A program made the translations under genes and the position numbers. Of a stretch of DNA of 33,538 nt, positions 1 through 6,782 are shown one piece after another. The notes beneath the pieces were generated by a model. It did not search any database, was not told where the DNA came from, and worked only from the letters and a program-made list of their open reading frames with translations. The stretch is taken from positions 1 to 33,538 of IMG/VR virus record IMGVR_UViG_3300036761_001965. One strand, 5' to 3'. The stretch's first letter is position 1, and each line of letters opens with the position of its first letter. The stretch is from a virus.

Positions 1-159
1 AAGCGCTATCGGTGGGGCCTGGCGCGCCGGGCCGGCACGCTGCTGGCGATGAACGCCAACCCCGATCGGCTGCCGGACTGGATTCAGAGCCGGCTCAGCG
101 ACGGCCGGAATCGGATCATCGAGAACCGCGATCCGGATATGCGGAGGCTGATGAAATGA
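1..159 (+). CDS. C-terminal end of an unknown protein (partial)
   Basis: The window opens inside a reading frame that runs from base 1 to a TGA at 157-159, giving the last 52 residues of a protein. The visible part is charged and mostly helical by composition, rich in Arg and Asp, and ends in RDPDMRRLMK. I recognise no domain. It is treated as real because the next gene starts inside its stop codon (ATGA overlap) and a GGAGG at 143-147 inside this frame is well placed for that next start, as expected for translational coupling. The 5' end lies outside the window, so neither length nor function can be judged. Confidence 0.55.
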   Translation, partial: KRYRWGLARRAGTLLAMNANPDRLPDWIQSRLSDGRNRIIENRDPDMRRLMK

Positions 160-425
160 GATCTACTCGCGCACCCGCCAAACGCTCGACCGTCAACCCC
201 TTCGTCCCGTGGGTTCCACGCGCCTCGCCCCGCCAACTGCAAGCGATGGCCGGGCGCGTGCTCGCCGGCGACGTCTTCCAGACGGGCAGCGTCGAAGAGT
301 GCTGTGCGCTGCTGCAGGTCCTGCGGGGATCAGGGCAGGGCTTGAAGCCGCGCACCGACTGGGAGAAGCAGCATGCGCCGTGGACGTTTGTGGTGCAGCC
401 GATCGGGCACGTCCGACCGGCGTGA
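156..425 (+). CDS. Small hypothetical protein
   Basis: An 89-residue protein starting at the ATG of an ATGA overlap with the previous gene; GGAGG at 143-147 lies 8 nt upstream, which is why this start is preferred to the earlier in-frame ATG at 12. The N-terminus is basic and the middle (about residues 30-60) looks helical, with a Cys-Cys pair in VEECCALL. No signal peptide, membrane segment or known motif is seen. It is probably co-translated with its upstream neighbour. No function is assigned. Confidence 0.5.
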   Translation: MRSTRAPAKRSTVNPFVPWVPRASPRQLQAMAGRVLAGDVFQTGSVEECCALLQVLRGSGQGLKPRTDWEKQHAPWTFVVQPIGHVRPA

Positions 426-453
426 CTACCGACCACTGAGCTAGGCAGTGAGC

Positions 454-475
454 GGATGCCGCGATTATAGCATCC
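454..475. other. Small inverted repeat in the gap before 506
   Basis: GGATGC (454-459) and GCATCC (470-475) can pair around a 10-nt loop. A second short inverted repeat, CACTG/CAGTG (434-438 and 446-450), lies just upstream. There is no T-run after either, so an intrinsic terminator is not supported. On the minus strand the loop contains TATAAT (469-464), without a good -35 box. This may be only a minor hairpin between two small operons. Confidence 0.3.
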
Positions 476-505
476 TCCCCTGTCTCCCGAAAAATGGAGG
501 ATCCC

Positions 506-742
506 ATGAACTTAGACGATCTACAAAAACTGATCCAGACGGGCCGCGTCGTCCTGATCAATAGTCTCGTGATCAACGACTATTCGCAGCACGTCACCGT
601 CGAGGCGGCAGCGCTCCCGCCGGCGCCCCCGCCCGTGGAGCGCCTCTATCCGTGGAATGACGATGCGACCGGCCAACGGTACGCCGCGGAATGCGCCCGC
701 CGGCGCTGGCTGAACGATCGCACGGATACGGTCTCCTGGTGA
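506..742 (+). CDS. Small hypothetical protein
   Basis: A 78-residue protein. The start at 506 is chosen because GGAGG at 496-500 sits 5 nt upstream; the in-frame ATG at 494 overlaps that Shine-Dalgarno sequence and is less likely. The N-terminal half (MNLDDLQKLIQTG, then a Val/Ile-rich stretch) suggests a helix followed by strands; a Pro/Ala-rich linker lies around residues 36-45; the C-terminal part is basic and aromatic. No known domain or membrane segment is seen. The next short ORF begins 8 nt after its stop. Confidence 0.5.
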   Translation: MNLDDLQKLIQTGRVVLINSLVINDYSQHVTVEAAALPPAPPPVERLYPWNDDATGQRYAAECARRRWLNDRTDTVSW

Positions 743-750
743 GGTGTGCC

Positions 751-888
751 ATGCTAACCGATCCGCGTGAAACCTATCTGATCGCGTTGCGGAGATCGGA
801 TAGGGGGGGGACGGTCCCCGCAATTTCCGAAACGCCCAACGCGGAAAACACGCCAAACACCCGAGAAAAACGCGGTTTTCTGCGTTAG
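751..888 (+). pseudogene. Short ORF running into a dispersed repeat; probably a gene fragment
   Basis: An ATG at 751 with GAGGTG 4-9 nt upstream opens a 45-codon frame that begins MLTDPRETYLIALRRSD. From about codon 18 onward the frame is made entirely of the palindrome-rich repeat at 803-956. A related but different peptide is read from the second copy of that repeat near 6553. The simplest reading is that the 5' end of a small gene, with its own ribosome binding site, was interrupted by insertion of the repeat. It could still be translated as a short chimeric peptide. Confidence 0.35.
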
Positions 889-956
889 GGCGAACGTCCG
901 AAATAGGCGTGTTCGGGCCGCGTTTGGGTGTGTTTGAAACGCTGTAAAACGCAGGG
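803..956. repeat. REP-like palindromic repeat, copy A
   Basis: Copy A of a dispersed non-coding repeat; copy B is at 6553-6706 in the same orientation. Both begin with a G-rich/C-rich near-palindrome ending in GTCCCCGCAATT, continue with closely spaced AACGC and AAACAC motifs (including AACACGCCAAACACCCGA in both copies), have a central AAAAACGCG palindrome followed by GCGTTA, and end with CCGCGTTT and a TGAAACGC-N-GTAAAACGCA block. The two halves are imperfect inverted repeats, so the element can fold into a long hairpin. The copies differ by substitutions and about 11 bp of extra sequence in the centre of B. It may be a REP/MITE-type element or an iteron-like protein-binding region. Confidence 0.7.
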
Positions 957-975
957 AGAAGAGTAGGAGGTACCC

Positions 976-1911
976 ATGACTAAAAGCATTACCCTGATTC
1001 TGAGTCTCATCTTGATCGCCGTCATCGTGCTGGTGGCGAACTCGGCCGCCGGCAACTTCGCCCCCGAGAAACAAGCTCAGGCGACGGCCGTCACCTTGCA
1101 GGCTGAAGCCGACGCGGCGCGGGCGGCCATGAATCTGAAGTATGATGCCCTGCGCAAGGAAATCATGACCCGCGCGCGCGCCGAGCGCGATCGGCAGATC
1201 GAGATCAACAAAGCCGAGACCCTGCGCATCGGCGAACTGAATACGCTCAACGCCGAGTATGCGGCGAAACTAGCCGTCATCCAGAAAGACATCACGACGA
1301 CCAACGCCGAGTATGCGGCGAAACTAGCCGTCATCCAGAAAGACATCACGACGACCAACGCCCTGGCGACCGGACTGCAAATTCTCATCACGGGGATCGC
1401 CATCGCCCTGGTGCTGATCGCCTTCGCCGGCGTGACCTATGCGCGCAACCGCGCCCAGACCGTGCAGGTCGGGGACACGACCATCATCCTGAAGGGCGAT
1501 ACCATCTTCCAGCCGGAGAATTCGCTCGCGCCCTACATGGCCTCCGACGATCTGCCGCGTTGGCTGAAATGGCTCTATCAACTGGACGCCTATCGGGCGT
1601 TACGGCGCGCCGCCCCATCCGCCGCCCGTTGGCAGCAGGTCCAGGAATCCCGCGCGGCCCTCGAGCCGCACTTCACGGCGCCGCAGGTGCAGAGCCCGGC
1701 GGCGATCCTGGCATTGAAGCAGGAGCAGACCCGGCGCATCGGCTTGCTGGCCAGGCGCATGCAGGGCAAAGAGGCCAGGCAGGCCGTGAGCGAGTTAAAG
1801 TCAACGCCGGCCTTCGACGAGGCGGCGTTCGGGGGTCTCGAAATCGGCTGGCTGCCGGAGTTGGAAGCCGGCAGCCAGAAAATTCTAAAGGATTTGGCGG
1901 AGGTCTCATGA
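976..1911 (+). CDS. Two-TM coiled-coil membrane protein
   Basis: A 311-residue protein; AGGAGG at 965-970 lies 5 nt before the ATG. Residues 5-22 form a hydrophobic N-terminal segment and residues about 133-154 a second one. Between them is a charged, Ala/Glu/Lys-rich helical stretch predicted to be coiled coil and probably extracytoplasmic. Inside it an 18-residue unit starting NAEYAAKLAV is perfectly duplicated. After the second TM is a cytoplasmic domain of about 155 residues, first strand-rich, then helical. It overlaps the next membrane gene by ATGA, and an FtsK-like ATPase follows. A membrane-anchored spacer or scaffold for that ATPase is inferred from context only; no family was recognised. 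Confidence 0.75.
   Translation: MTKSITLILSLILIAVIVLVANSAAGNFAPEKQAQATAVTLQAEADAARAAMNLKYDALRKEIMTRARAERDRQIEINKAETLRIGELNTLNAEYAAKLAVIQKDITTTNAEYAAKLAVIQKDITTTNALATGLQILITGIAIALVLIAFAGVTYARNRAQTVQVGDTTIILKGDTIFQPENSLAPYMASDDLPRWLKWLYQLDAYRALRRAAPSAARWQQVQESRAALEPHFTAPQVQSPAAILALKQEQTRRIGLLARRMQGKEARQAVSELKSTPAFDEAAFGGLEIGWLPELEAGSQKILKDLAEVS
1249..1356 (+). repeat. Perfect 54-bp tandem duplication inside the coiled-coil gene
   Basis: Bases 1249-1302 and 1303-1356 are identical, followed by the first 6 bases of a third copy. Each unit encodes 18 residues of the coiled coil and keeps the frame. Perfect identity, including third codon positions, points to a recent slippage or unequal exchange event, so copy number may vary between relatives. 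Confidence 0.95.
1597..1625 (+). repeat. 29-bp perfect direct repeat, copy 1 (inside the coiled-coil gene)
   Basis: This 29-base stretch, beginning GCGTTACGGCGCGCC, is identical to 6634-6662. Here it encodes residues 208-217 (ALRRAAPSAA) of the two-TM protein; there it lies in non-coding repeat copy B. Both copies have the same orientation and are 5,037 bp apart, with the 5553-6512 integrase ending about 120 bp before copy 2. It may be an attachment-site core, or sequence copied from one site to the other. Confidence 0.8.
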
Positions 1912-2657
1912 AACGATTACTCGGCATCACCCTATTGCTCGCGTTGCTTTTTCCGGGCACGGCGCTAGCCCAGGACACGACGACGCCGACGCAGCTGCAA
2001 GCCGAGGCCCAGCAGGCGGCGAACCAGGCTGGATCATTGCAGGGGCAGGCCGCCGGACTGCGCGCCCAGGCCAGTGGTCTGGATCAACAGGCTGCTCAAT
2101 CTCAACAGCGAGCGCAGCAGCTGCTGGCGCAGGCGGCGCAACTGGCTGCCAATCAGGCGGCGATCGGAGTGGCCCAGCAGGCCCAGCAGGCGGCCGGCGA
2201 AGCTAAGGCGTTGTACGATCAGGCGGCCCGGCTTGAGAGCCAGGCCAAGACCCTGGACGCCCAGGCTGAACAGCAGTGGCGGCTGGCCTCATTCAAAATG
2301 ACCCAGGCCCTCGCTCTCGCCGCGCATCTGACGCAGGCGGCACTGGTGAATACGACTCAGCAGTCGTTGAATGCCGCCCGGCTGAGTGGGCAGGTCTACG
2401 AGCAGGGCCATACGATCGTCATGCTCAATAACCAGCGCGATCAGGCCAGCCGTTTGCTTCTGGCCGAGGGGCTATTGTCGCTCGTCGTCATTGTCGTCCT
2501 GGCGTGGCTGCTGGTCCGCCGGCACCAGGAACAAATCAATCACCTCACCGCGGTATTCGCCAAGACGACGCCGGCGAAAGACACGACGGCCGTCGTGAAG
2601 GATAGCAATGTCAGCACTTACCTCATTCTCAAAGAGGTTGCAGATGGAACTCGTTAA
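1908..2657 (+). CDS. Signal-peptide, Ala/Gln-rich coiled-coil protein with one TM
   Basis: A 249-residue protein starting in an ATGA overlap with the preceding gene. Residues 1-21 look like a Sec signal peptide (MKRLLGITLL..., with a cleavage site ALA|QD). Residues 27-180 are dominated by Ala and Gln with heptad-like spacing, as in long coiled coils or murein-lipoprotein-like rods. Residues 184-203 form a TM helix followed by a basic stop-transfer (VRRHQ) and a cytoplasmic tail of about 45 residues. The expected topology is an extracytoplasmic rod anchored at its C-terminus. Its end overlaps the ATPase gene. Together with the 976-1911 product it could form the membrane part of a complex served by the ATPase; this is inferred from gene order. 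Confidence 0.75.
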   Translation: MKRLLGITLLLALLFPGTALAQDTTTPTQLQAEAQQAANQAGSLQGQAAGLRAQASGLDQQAAQSQQRAQQLLAQAAQLAANQAAIGVAQQAQQAAGEAKALYDQAARLESQAKTLDAQAEQQWRLASFKMTQALALAAHLTQAALVNTTQQSLNAARLSGQVYEQGHTIVMLNNQRDQASRLLLAEGLLSLVVIVVLAWLLVRRHQEQINHLTAVFAKTTPAKDTTAVVKDSNVSTYLILKEVADGTR

Positions 2658-4107
2658 AGCTAACCAGCAGCGCGCCCTCACGGCGCAACTCCAGACCGAT
2701 GGGCTGCGCTTTGCCAATCTCGCGCGCGAAGCATTCCGCTTCCATGATCGGTTGAGCCATCCGAATAAAGATGGCACGTTCTTCACGCCCCGCATCAGCT
2801 GGGTCCATTTCTCGGACGAGCCAGAGACGGGGCGGACGCGCTTCGCGGTGCTCGTGGTCGATCCCAATGCCCTGCATCATGTGCCGCTGGCTCACTTCGA
2901 CGCGCGCGCGCTGGAACTGCTGAAGGTGCAGCTGCGGTACCCGGTCTTTCGCGTGCCGGCGGAGGCCCTCGCCCAACTCTATCATCTCTCGTCCGATCGG
3001 GCCGAGACGATGGTTGCCTACCTGGTCGATCTGCTGCCACAAAAGCGCGTGCTGCCCAAGCAGGTCGATCTATCCACGACCTTGCTCAAGGGCACGCTGA
3101 TGATCGGCACGGACGGCCGGCAGCAGATCGGCGGCACGCTGCAGGATCTGCGCTCGATCATGATCGCGGGGGCGCCGGATAGCGGCAAGTCCACGCTGCT
3201 GCGCTCGCTGGCGTTCCAGGCCGGACAACAGGGCTGGCAGGTTTACCTGGCCGAGCCGGACACTTCGCACACCTGGCAGCGGGAAGCCTGGCTGCGCGTG
3301 CCGGGCGTGGTCGACGTGCGCAATGATGAGGCGGGTATTCTCGCTATGATCGGCGCGATCGAGGCTGAGGTCGCGCGCCGGTCGGAATGCTTCACGCAAT
3401 ATGCTCAGGCGCATGACGGCATCCCGCCCGAAGACAGCGCGCAGTATACGCAGCTGACCAGCGAGCCGATGCCGCCGATCTTGTTCGGCATCGACGAATA
3501 CCTCGACTTTCGGCACGCGCTCTTTGCGGATGTGCTGGAAACGGTCACGCGCAAGTATCGGAAGTATGGCTTGCTGACGTTGGTGGCGGCGCACAACTGG
3601 CAGGCGCAGAGTATCAGCTCGTCGTTCGCCAGCCTACTGCATACCCGCATCTGCCTGCACGTGGACGATCCCTATATCGGGCAGGCCACGCTCTATCGCA
3701 ACTATCACTATGGCAAGCAGGCGGTGGGTCTCGACGTGCGGGGCAGGGGACTGACGATGATCAATGGCCGGATGACCGAGTTCCAGTGTTACCGCCTGCC
3801 GTCGGAGAGGTTCGCGACGGTGCTGCGCCCGCTGACGGCGGCGCCGGCGGAGACGCCCGATGGCATCGACTGGCCACTGGTCAAGCGCATGGTCGATTGG
3901 TCGATGGATGAGCAGCGTAAAGGTGATCTAGGAAAGTTCAGCGTGCGCGGGGTGTGCGGGGCGTTCAAGGCTGAGATCAGCTCGTCTGATTTCACTCTGT
4001 TAGCCAAGCGGCTGCAGAGCCAGGGCTATCTGTCGCAGGCCGCGGCGAATGATGTGCGCATGGTTACCGATAAATTGGCGAAGAAGGTGGCGTATGAACT
4101 TCGATAA
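2644..4107 (+). CDS. FtsK/HerA-superfamily ATPase (DNA translocase-like)
   Basis: A 487-residue P-loop ATPase without TM segments. Visible motifs are Walker A GAPDSGKST (residues 176-184), Walker B ILFGIDE (D284, E285) and a later LLTLVAAHNW segment typical of the FtsK/SpoIIIE/TraB group, where a sensor residue follows strand 4. The C-terminal 90 residues look like a small helical, winged-helix-type domain. The start at 2644 has AGAGG 6 nt upstream and overlaps the previous gene by 14 nt; an alternative ATG at 2608, with GAAGGA upstream, would add 12 residues. Such enzymes pump DNA or drive DNA or protein transfer in plasmids, integrative elements and some phages. Coupling to two membrane coiled-coil genes suggests membrane recruitment in trans. 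Confidence 0.8.
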   Translation: MELVKANQQRALTAQLQTDGLRFANLAREAFRFHDRLSHPNKDGTFFTPRISWVHFSDEPETGRTRFAVLVVDPNALHHVPLAHFDARALELLKVQLRYPVFRVPAEALAQLYHLSSDRAETMVAYLVDLLPQKRVLPKQVDLSTTLLKGTLMIGTDGRQQIGGTLQDLRSIMIAGAPDSGKSTLLRSLAFQAGQQGWQVYLAEPDTSHTWQREAWLRVPGVVDVRNDEAGILAMIGAIEAEVARRSECFTQYAQAHDGIPPEDSAQYTQLTSEPMPPILFGIDEYLDFRHALFADVLETVTRKYRKYGLLTLVAAHNWQAQSISSSFASLLHTRICLHVDDPYIGQATLYRNYHYGKQAVGLDVRGRGLTMINGRMTEFQCYRLPSERFATVLRPLTAAPAETPDGIDWPLVKRMVDWSMDEQRKGDLGKFSVRGVCGAFKAEISSSDFTLLAKRLQSQGYLSQAAANDVRMVTDKLAKKVAYELR

Positions 4108-4543
4108 GTTGCTGGGGAACGTCGCTTCGGCGATCGACGTCGCCGATCGGATCGAGGGCATCGTCAGTGGCTCCCGCTATTCCGATTGGTCCGGCGCGAT
4201 CGAGCGGCATGGTCCGCTGGGCGTGTTCGTCGAGTTCGTGAGTTATCTATCCGGTTACAACTCGCCGAAATTAAAAGTGAGTCACTTCAATGTCGGGTCA
4301 TCCTGGAGTGGCATCCGGATCGAGTGGTTGCTGCGGCGCCACGGTATCGTCTTGTGGGACCGCGGTCTCGAGGGGGACGATCTCTATTTCCGCGTGAAAC
4401 GCCGGCAACTCAACTGGGCTGAGTATGTGATGCTGCGGGCCGGGGTGCCGGTGGCGGTACGCAATCGACTGAATGAAGCCTGGGCCGCCCGGCATCCCGC
4501 CGGCGACGAGCCGGCCCGGCACAGTAAGCGGCGGAGAGGCTAA
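4094..4543 (+). CDS. Hypothetical protein coupled to the FtsK-like ATPase
   Basis: A 149-residue protein whose ATG at 4094 lies inside the last codons of the ATPase gene, with AAGGTGG just upstream. The N-terminal third is helical. The middle (about residues 60-115) alternates strands and helices and contains WSGIRIEWLLRRHGI and a basic KRRQLNWAEY segment. The C-terminus is strongly basic (HSKRRRG). The basic character and its coupling to a DNA translocase suggest nucleic-acid binding, perhaps as a partner of the ATPase, but I do not recognise the family. Confidence 0.6.
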   Translation: MNFDKLLGNVASAIDVADRIEGIVSGSRYSDWSGAIERHGPLGVFVEFVSYLSGYNSPKLKVSHFNVGSSWSGIRIEWLLRRHGIVLWDRGLEGDDLYFRVKRRQLNWAEYVMLRAGVPVAVRNRLNEAWAARHPAGDEPARHSKRRRG

Positions 4544-4551
4544 TCACTATC

Positions 4552-4746
4552 ATGAAACCACTTGACACTGGCACGCTGAGCACTCTCAGCGAGGAAGAGA
4601 TCGCCGCACTGAAAACCGTCATCGACGATCTGCGCAAGGGCCACGGAAACATTCAGTATCTCTTCCAGCTGCTCGCCTACCTCGTCCGGCTCTTGCGCCG
4701 GCGTGCTGCGGCGTCGAAAGCGCTAAAACGCCCTAAAGGGGGCTGA
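4552..4746 (+). CDS. Small helical hypothetical protein
   Basis: A 64-residue protein with two likely helices: an acidic one (LSEEEIAALKTVIDDLRK) and an amphipathic one rich in Leu, Tyr and Arg (IQYLFQLLAYLVRLLRRR), ending in a basic tail. The second helix could be membrane-peripheral or a dimerisation helix. There is no strong Shine-Dalgarno sequence in the 8-nt gap after the previous gene (nearest GAGAGG about 13 nt upstream). The next gene starts 1 nt after its stop. Function is unknown. Confidence 0.5.
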   Translation: MKPLDTGTLSTLSEEEIAALKTVIDDLRKGHGNIQYLFQLLAYLVRLLRRRAAASKALKRPKGG

Positions 4747-4747
4747 C

Positions 4748-5218
4748 GTGCCAAAGAAAGCCAAATCCAAGTCTTCGCGCCGTTCCCGCGGAACACAACG
4801 CGTACTCGCTACGTTCACATTTCCTGATAGTCCAGATGGTTCACAAACGTTCACAAGCCTGGTTGTGGCGATTAAGACCTGTGAATCGCTTAAAGGCGTG
4901 TTGGAGTTGCTGGACTTGACCCTGGAACGCTTTGGCGACCTTCTGAGCGAGACGCCGCAGCTTAAGCGCACGGAGACGCATGTCAGCAAACCCTACGCTT
5001 CGATGCTGTGCGCCGGCAAACGCCTGGTGTCGCCGCGCATGACGAAAGCGATTGAGCTGGTCATCGGGCAGCAACTCACCGAGATCGCCGGCGAGCCGAT
5101 CGGTCTGCGCCTCACGAAGAATTCGCCGTGGCATTTCTCGATCGCCAAGATCTGCGCGAAACACGGCCGCTATGAAATCGACGGGCGGCGTAAGCACTGC
5201 CCGCAATGTGGAAAATAA
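4748..5218 (+). CDS. Small regulator candidate: HTH-like core plus C-terminal zinc finger
   Basis: A 156-residue protein with a GTG start at 4748 and AAGGGGG upstream, nearly abutting the preceding gene. The N-terminus is very basic (KKAKSKSSRRSRG). Residues about 78-103 contain VSKPYASMLCAGKRLVSPRM, which resembles the recognition half of a Cro/XRE-type helix-turn-helix. The last 21 residues carry C136, H139, C151 and C154, a CX2H/CX2C zinc-binding set ending in CPQCGK. A DNA-binding regulator of the recombinase or transfer genes is plausible; both assignments are by eye. Confidence 0.6.
   Translation: MPKKAKSKSSRRSRGTQRVLATFTFPDSPDGSQTFTSLVVAIKTCESLKGVLELLDLTLERFGDLLSETPQLKRTETHVSKPYASMLCAGKRLVSPRMTKAIELVIGQQLTEIAGEPIGLRLTKNSPWHFSIAKICAKHGRYEIDGRRKHCPQCGK
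4782..4794. repeat. Variant of the iterated near-palindromic 14-mer
   Basis: GTTCCCGCGGAAC is one base shorter than the 14-mer found at 7874, 15340 and (reverse complement) 31772. It lies within the 5' end of the 4748-5218 gene and has GTTCC/GGAAC arms. Confidence 0.5.
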
Positions 5219-5243
5219 GTGAAAAGTAGAAGGTGGAGAAAAA

Positions 5244-5492
5244 ATGAGCACCATCATCAGGTACGTGAGCGAGGCGGTGGCGCGCGCCACGGCGGAGTCG
5301 CTCAAGGTCAAGCCCATCAACGTGTACAGTCCCGATCTCGTCACGCGGGCGGAACTTGAAAAGGTGGTGGATGAATACAAGCAGCAGATCGCCGGCTTGC
5401 GGGCTTTGCCGGAACGAGCGGCTTCACGTCCATTTGAGCAACCAGGCTGGAATGAAGACCAGGACGATTCGGACGACGATGACGAGTTTTAA
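5244..5492 (+). CDS. Small hypothetical protein with acidic tail
   Basis: An 82-residue protein starting at ATG 5244 with AGGTGGAG at 5231-5238. Residues 1-45 look helical with a basic patch (a helix from VSEAVARATAESLKVK onward). Residues 43-55 could be coiled coil (ELEKVVDEYKQQ in the middle region). The C-terminus ends in a run of Asp/Glu (DDSDDDDEF). It lies directly upstream of the integrase promoter, a position often held by a small recombination directionality factor, but no MerR/HTH motif is visible, so no role is assigned. Confidence 0.55.
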   Translation: MSTIIRYVSEAVARATAESLKVKPINVYSPDLVTRAELEKVVDEYKQQIAGLRALPERAASRPFEQPGWNEDQDDSDDDDEF

Positions 5493-5521
5493 GAACACCT
5501 GTGCTTTTTCCGCTGTATAAT
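5493..5521 (+). promoter_or_regulatory. Promoter of integrase 1 with degenerate SOS-type half site
   Basis: TATAAT at 5516-5521 is followed by the integrase start about 30 nt later. Upstream, GAACACCTGTGC (5493-5504) matches the perfect GAACACCTGTTC box found before 7787 except for one base in the right arm. The stretch between box and -10 is also similar (CGCTGTATAATGGA versus CGCGGTATAATGGA). The repetition of the whole arrangement is the main support. No TTGACA-like -35 is seen at ideal spacing here. Confidence 0.6.
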
Positions 5522-5552
5522 GGACTGTAACATTGATTAGAGACCATTGACC

Positions 5553-6512
5553 ATGCCCAAGCCAAACGCCCTCATCATTGCCCCGCAGCGTGACGTCGAA
5601 GCCCAGGCCGATCTGCGCGCCCTGATCGCCGACTGGCACGCCGCGCTCGACCTGCGCGTGAACACCGCAGAACTCTCCGCCGCCTCGCGCCGCACCTATA
5701 CCGAAGGCGCCCAGCACTTCTTTGACTGGTGCTATGGCTATTCCGCTTTGACCGACGATGTGATCCGCGATTGGATCGCCGATCTGCGCGGCGCCGCCTT
5801 CAAGCCTGCCACGATCAATACCTGGCTGTCCGGGCTGCGCGCGTTTTTCGCCTGGGCCGTGGGCGCGCGCCGCATCCCCTACAACCCCGCCGCCGGCATC
5901 AAAAGCGCCAAGCGCACCGACAGCCGCAAACACAAGCGCGAGATGCTAACCAGCGCCGAGATCCGCCGCGTGCTGGCCCTGCCCGAGGAGACCCCGGTCG
6001 GCAAGCGCGATCGGGCGATCCTCTATCTGATGGCCTACACGGCGGCGCGCACGATCGAGGTGCACCGCGCCAACCTGGATCAGCTGCGCACGGAGTCCGA
6101 TCGGCTCGTCCTCAAGGTGCAAGGCAAAGGCCGGGAGGAGGCGGACGAGATCATCGTGATTACTCATCCCCAGGCCGAGGCGGCGCTGCACGATTGGCTG
6201 AGTGTCCGCGGGAACAAGCCGGGACCGCTGTTTACCTCGCTCTCGCCGCGCACGCGCGGCGGCCGGCTGTCGCTGTCGGCCATCCGCTGGACCGTGAAGT
6301 CGTACTATAAGGCGGCCGGCGTGCGCGGGGCCAACAAGACGACGCACAGTCTGCGCCACTCCGCGATCAGCAACGCGATCAATAACGGAGCACCGGTTCA
6401 AAAGGTGCGTGCGATGGCGCGGCATCAGTCGATCGATACTACGATGATCTACGTACATGAGGCCGATCGGGTGACTAATCCGGCTGAGCTGTTTATCGAC
6501 TATGGCGAGTAG
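5553..6512 (+). CDS. Tyrosine recombinase/integrase 1
   Basis: A 319-residue site-specific recombinase. Residues about 20-105 form the SAM-like core-binding domain (ASRRTYTEGAQHFFDWC and WLSGLRAFFAWAV). The catalytic domain follows, with R166 (AARTIE), H265-x-x-R268 (HSLRH), H291 (ARHQS) and nucleophile Y300 (MIYVHE); a Lys in KVQGKGR fits the beta-hairpin lysine. All key residues are present, so an active enzyme is expected. ATG 5553 is used; an in-frame TTG at 5547 is the alternative. No good Shine-Dalgarno sequence is seen. It has its own promoter just upstream, and the 29-bp repeat copy at 6634 lies 3' of it, as attP often does for integrases. Confidence 0.92.
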   Translation: MPKPNALIIAPQRDVEAQADLRALIADWHAALDLRVNTAELSAASRRTYTEGAQHFFDWCYGYSALTDDVIRDWIADLRGAAFKPATINTWLSGLRAFFAWAVGARRIPYNPAAGIKSAKRTDSRKHKREMLTSAEIRRVLALPEETPVGKRDRAILYLMAYTAARTIEVHRANLDQLRTESDRLVLKVQGKGREEADEIIVITHPQAEAALHDWLSVRGNKPGPLFTSLSPRTRGGRLSLSAIRWTVKSYYKAAGVRGANKTTHSLRHSAISNAINNGAPVQKVRAMARHQSIDTTMIYVHEADRVTNPAELFIDYGE

Positions 6513-6552
6513 CGCCGCCAGGCGCGCCGCTGTCGCGTTATCCCCCACCAAC

Positions 6553-6706
6553 AGGGGTGGGGGCTGTCCCCGCAATTCCCAAAACGCCAAACGCGGGAAA
6601 CACGCCAAACACCCGATAAAAACGCGTTTTTCAGCGTTACGGCGCGCCGCCCCATCCGCCGCGTTTTGCCCGTGTTTTGGCCGCGTTTGAAACGCGGTAA
6701 AACGCA
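6553..6706. repeat. REP-like palindromic repeat, copy B
   Basis: This is the second copy of the repeat at 803-956, in the same orientation, filling most of the 270-bp gap between the two recombinase genes. Its centre contains a perfect 14-bp palindrome, AAAAACGCGTTTTT (6618-6631). Compared with copy A, the segment right of the palindrome is replaced and carries the 29-bp sequence shared with 1597-1625. The outer parts hold AAACGC/GCGTTT motifs at close spacing on both sides. Confidence 0.7.
6634..6662 (+). repeat. 29-bp perfect direct repeat, copy 2
   Basis: Identical to 1597-1625. It starts 3 bp after the central palindrome of repeat copy B and is absent from the matching place in copy A, so it was gained in B (or lost from A). 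Its place 121 bp after the stop of integrase 1 makes it a candidate recombination core. Confidence 0.75.
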
Positions 6707-6768
6707 CTCCAACACCCCTCCAACGAGATCGTAATCACCCCTTAACCCCGCGCCGGCCCCGCAGCGTC

Positions 6769-6774
6769 TATAAT
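6769..6774 (+). promoter_or_regulatory. -10 box of integrase 2; near-leaderless transcript
   Basis: A perfect TATAAT ends 8 nt before the GTG start at 6783. A transcription start at the usual distance would fall at or next to the start codon, and no Shine-Dalgarno sequence exists there, which suggests leaderless translation. No clear -35 hexamer is seen in the C-rich upstream sequence. Confidence 0.5.
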
Positions 6775-6782
6775 GCTGCTCC

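Noticed and set aside
12-155. Upstream extension of the 156-425 frame
   Set aside because: The 12-155 part overlaps the frame of the partial gene at 1-159 and has low-complexity Arg/Pro/Gly translation; the ATGA start with GGAGG is far better.
434-450. A tRNA D-arm-like sequence (TAGCTCAGTGG) on the minus strand
   Set aside because: No matching GAGC to close the D-stem, no acceptor stem and no T-arm GGTTCGAAT nearby. It is a chance match inside a short inverted repeat.
5946-6707. Leftward 253-codon ORF opposite integrase 1
   Set aside because: It runs antisense to a catalytic integrase and through repeat B; its composition is typical of shadow frames.
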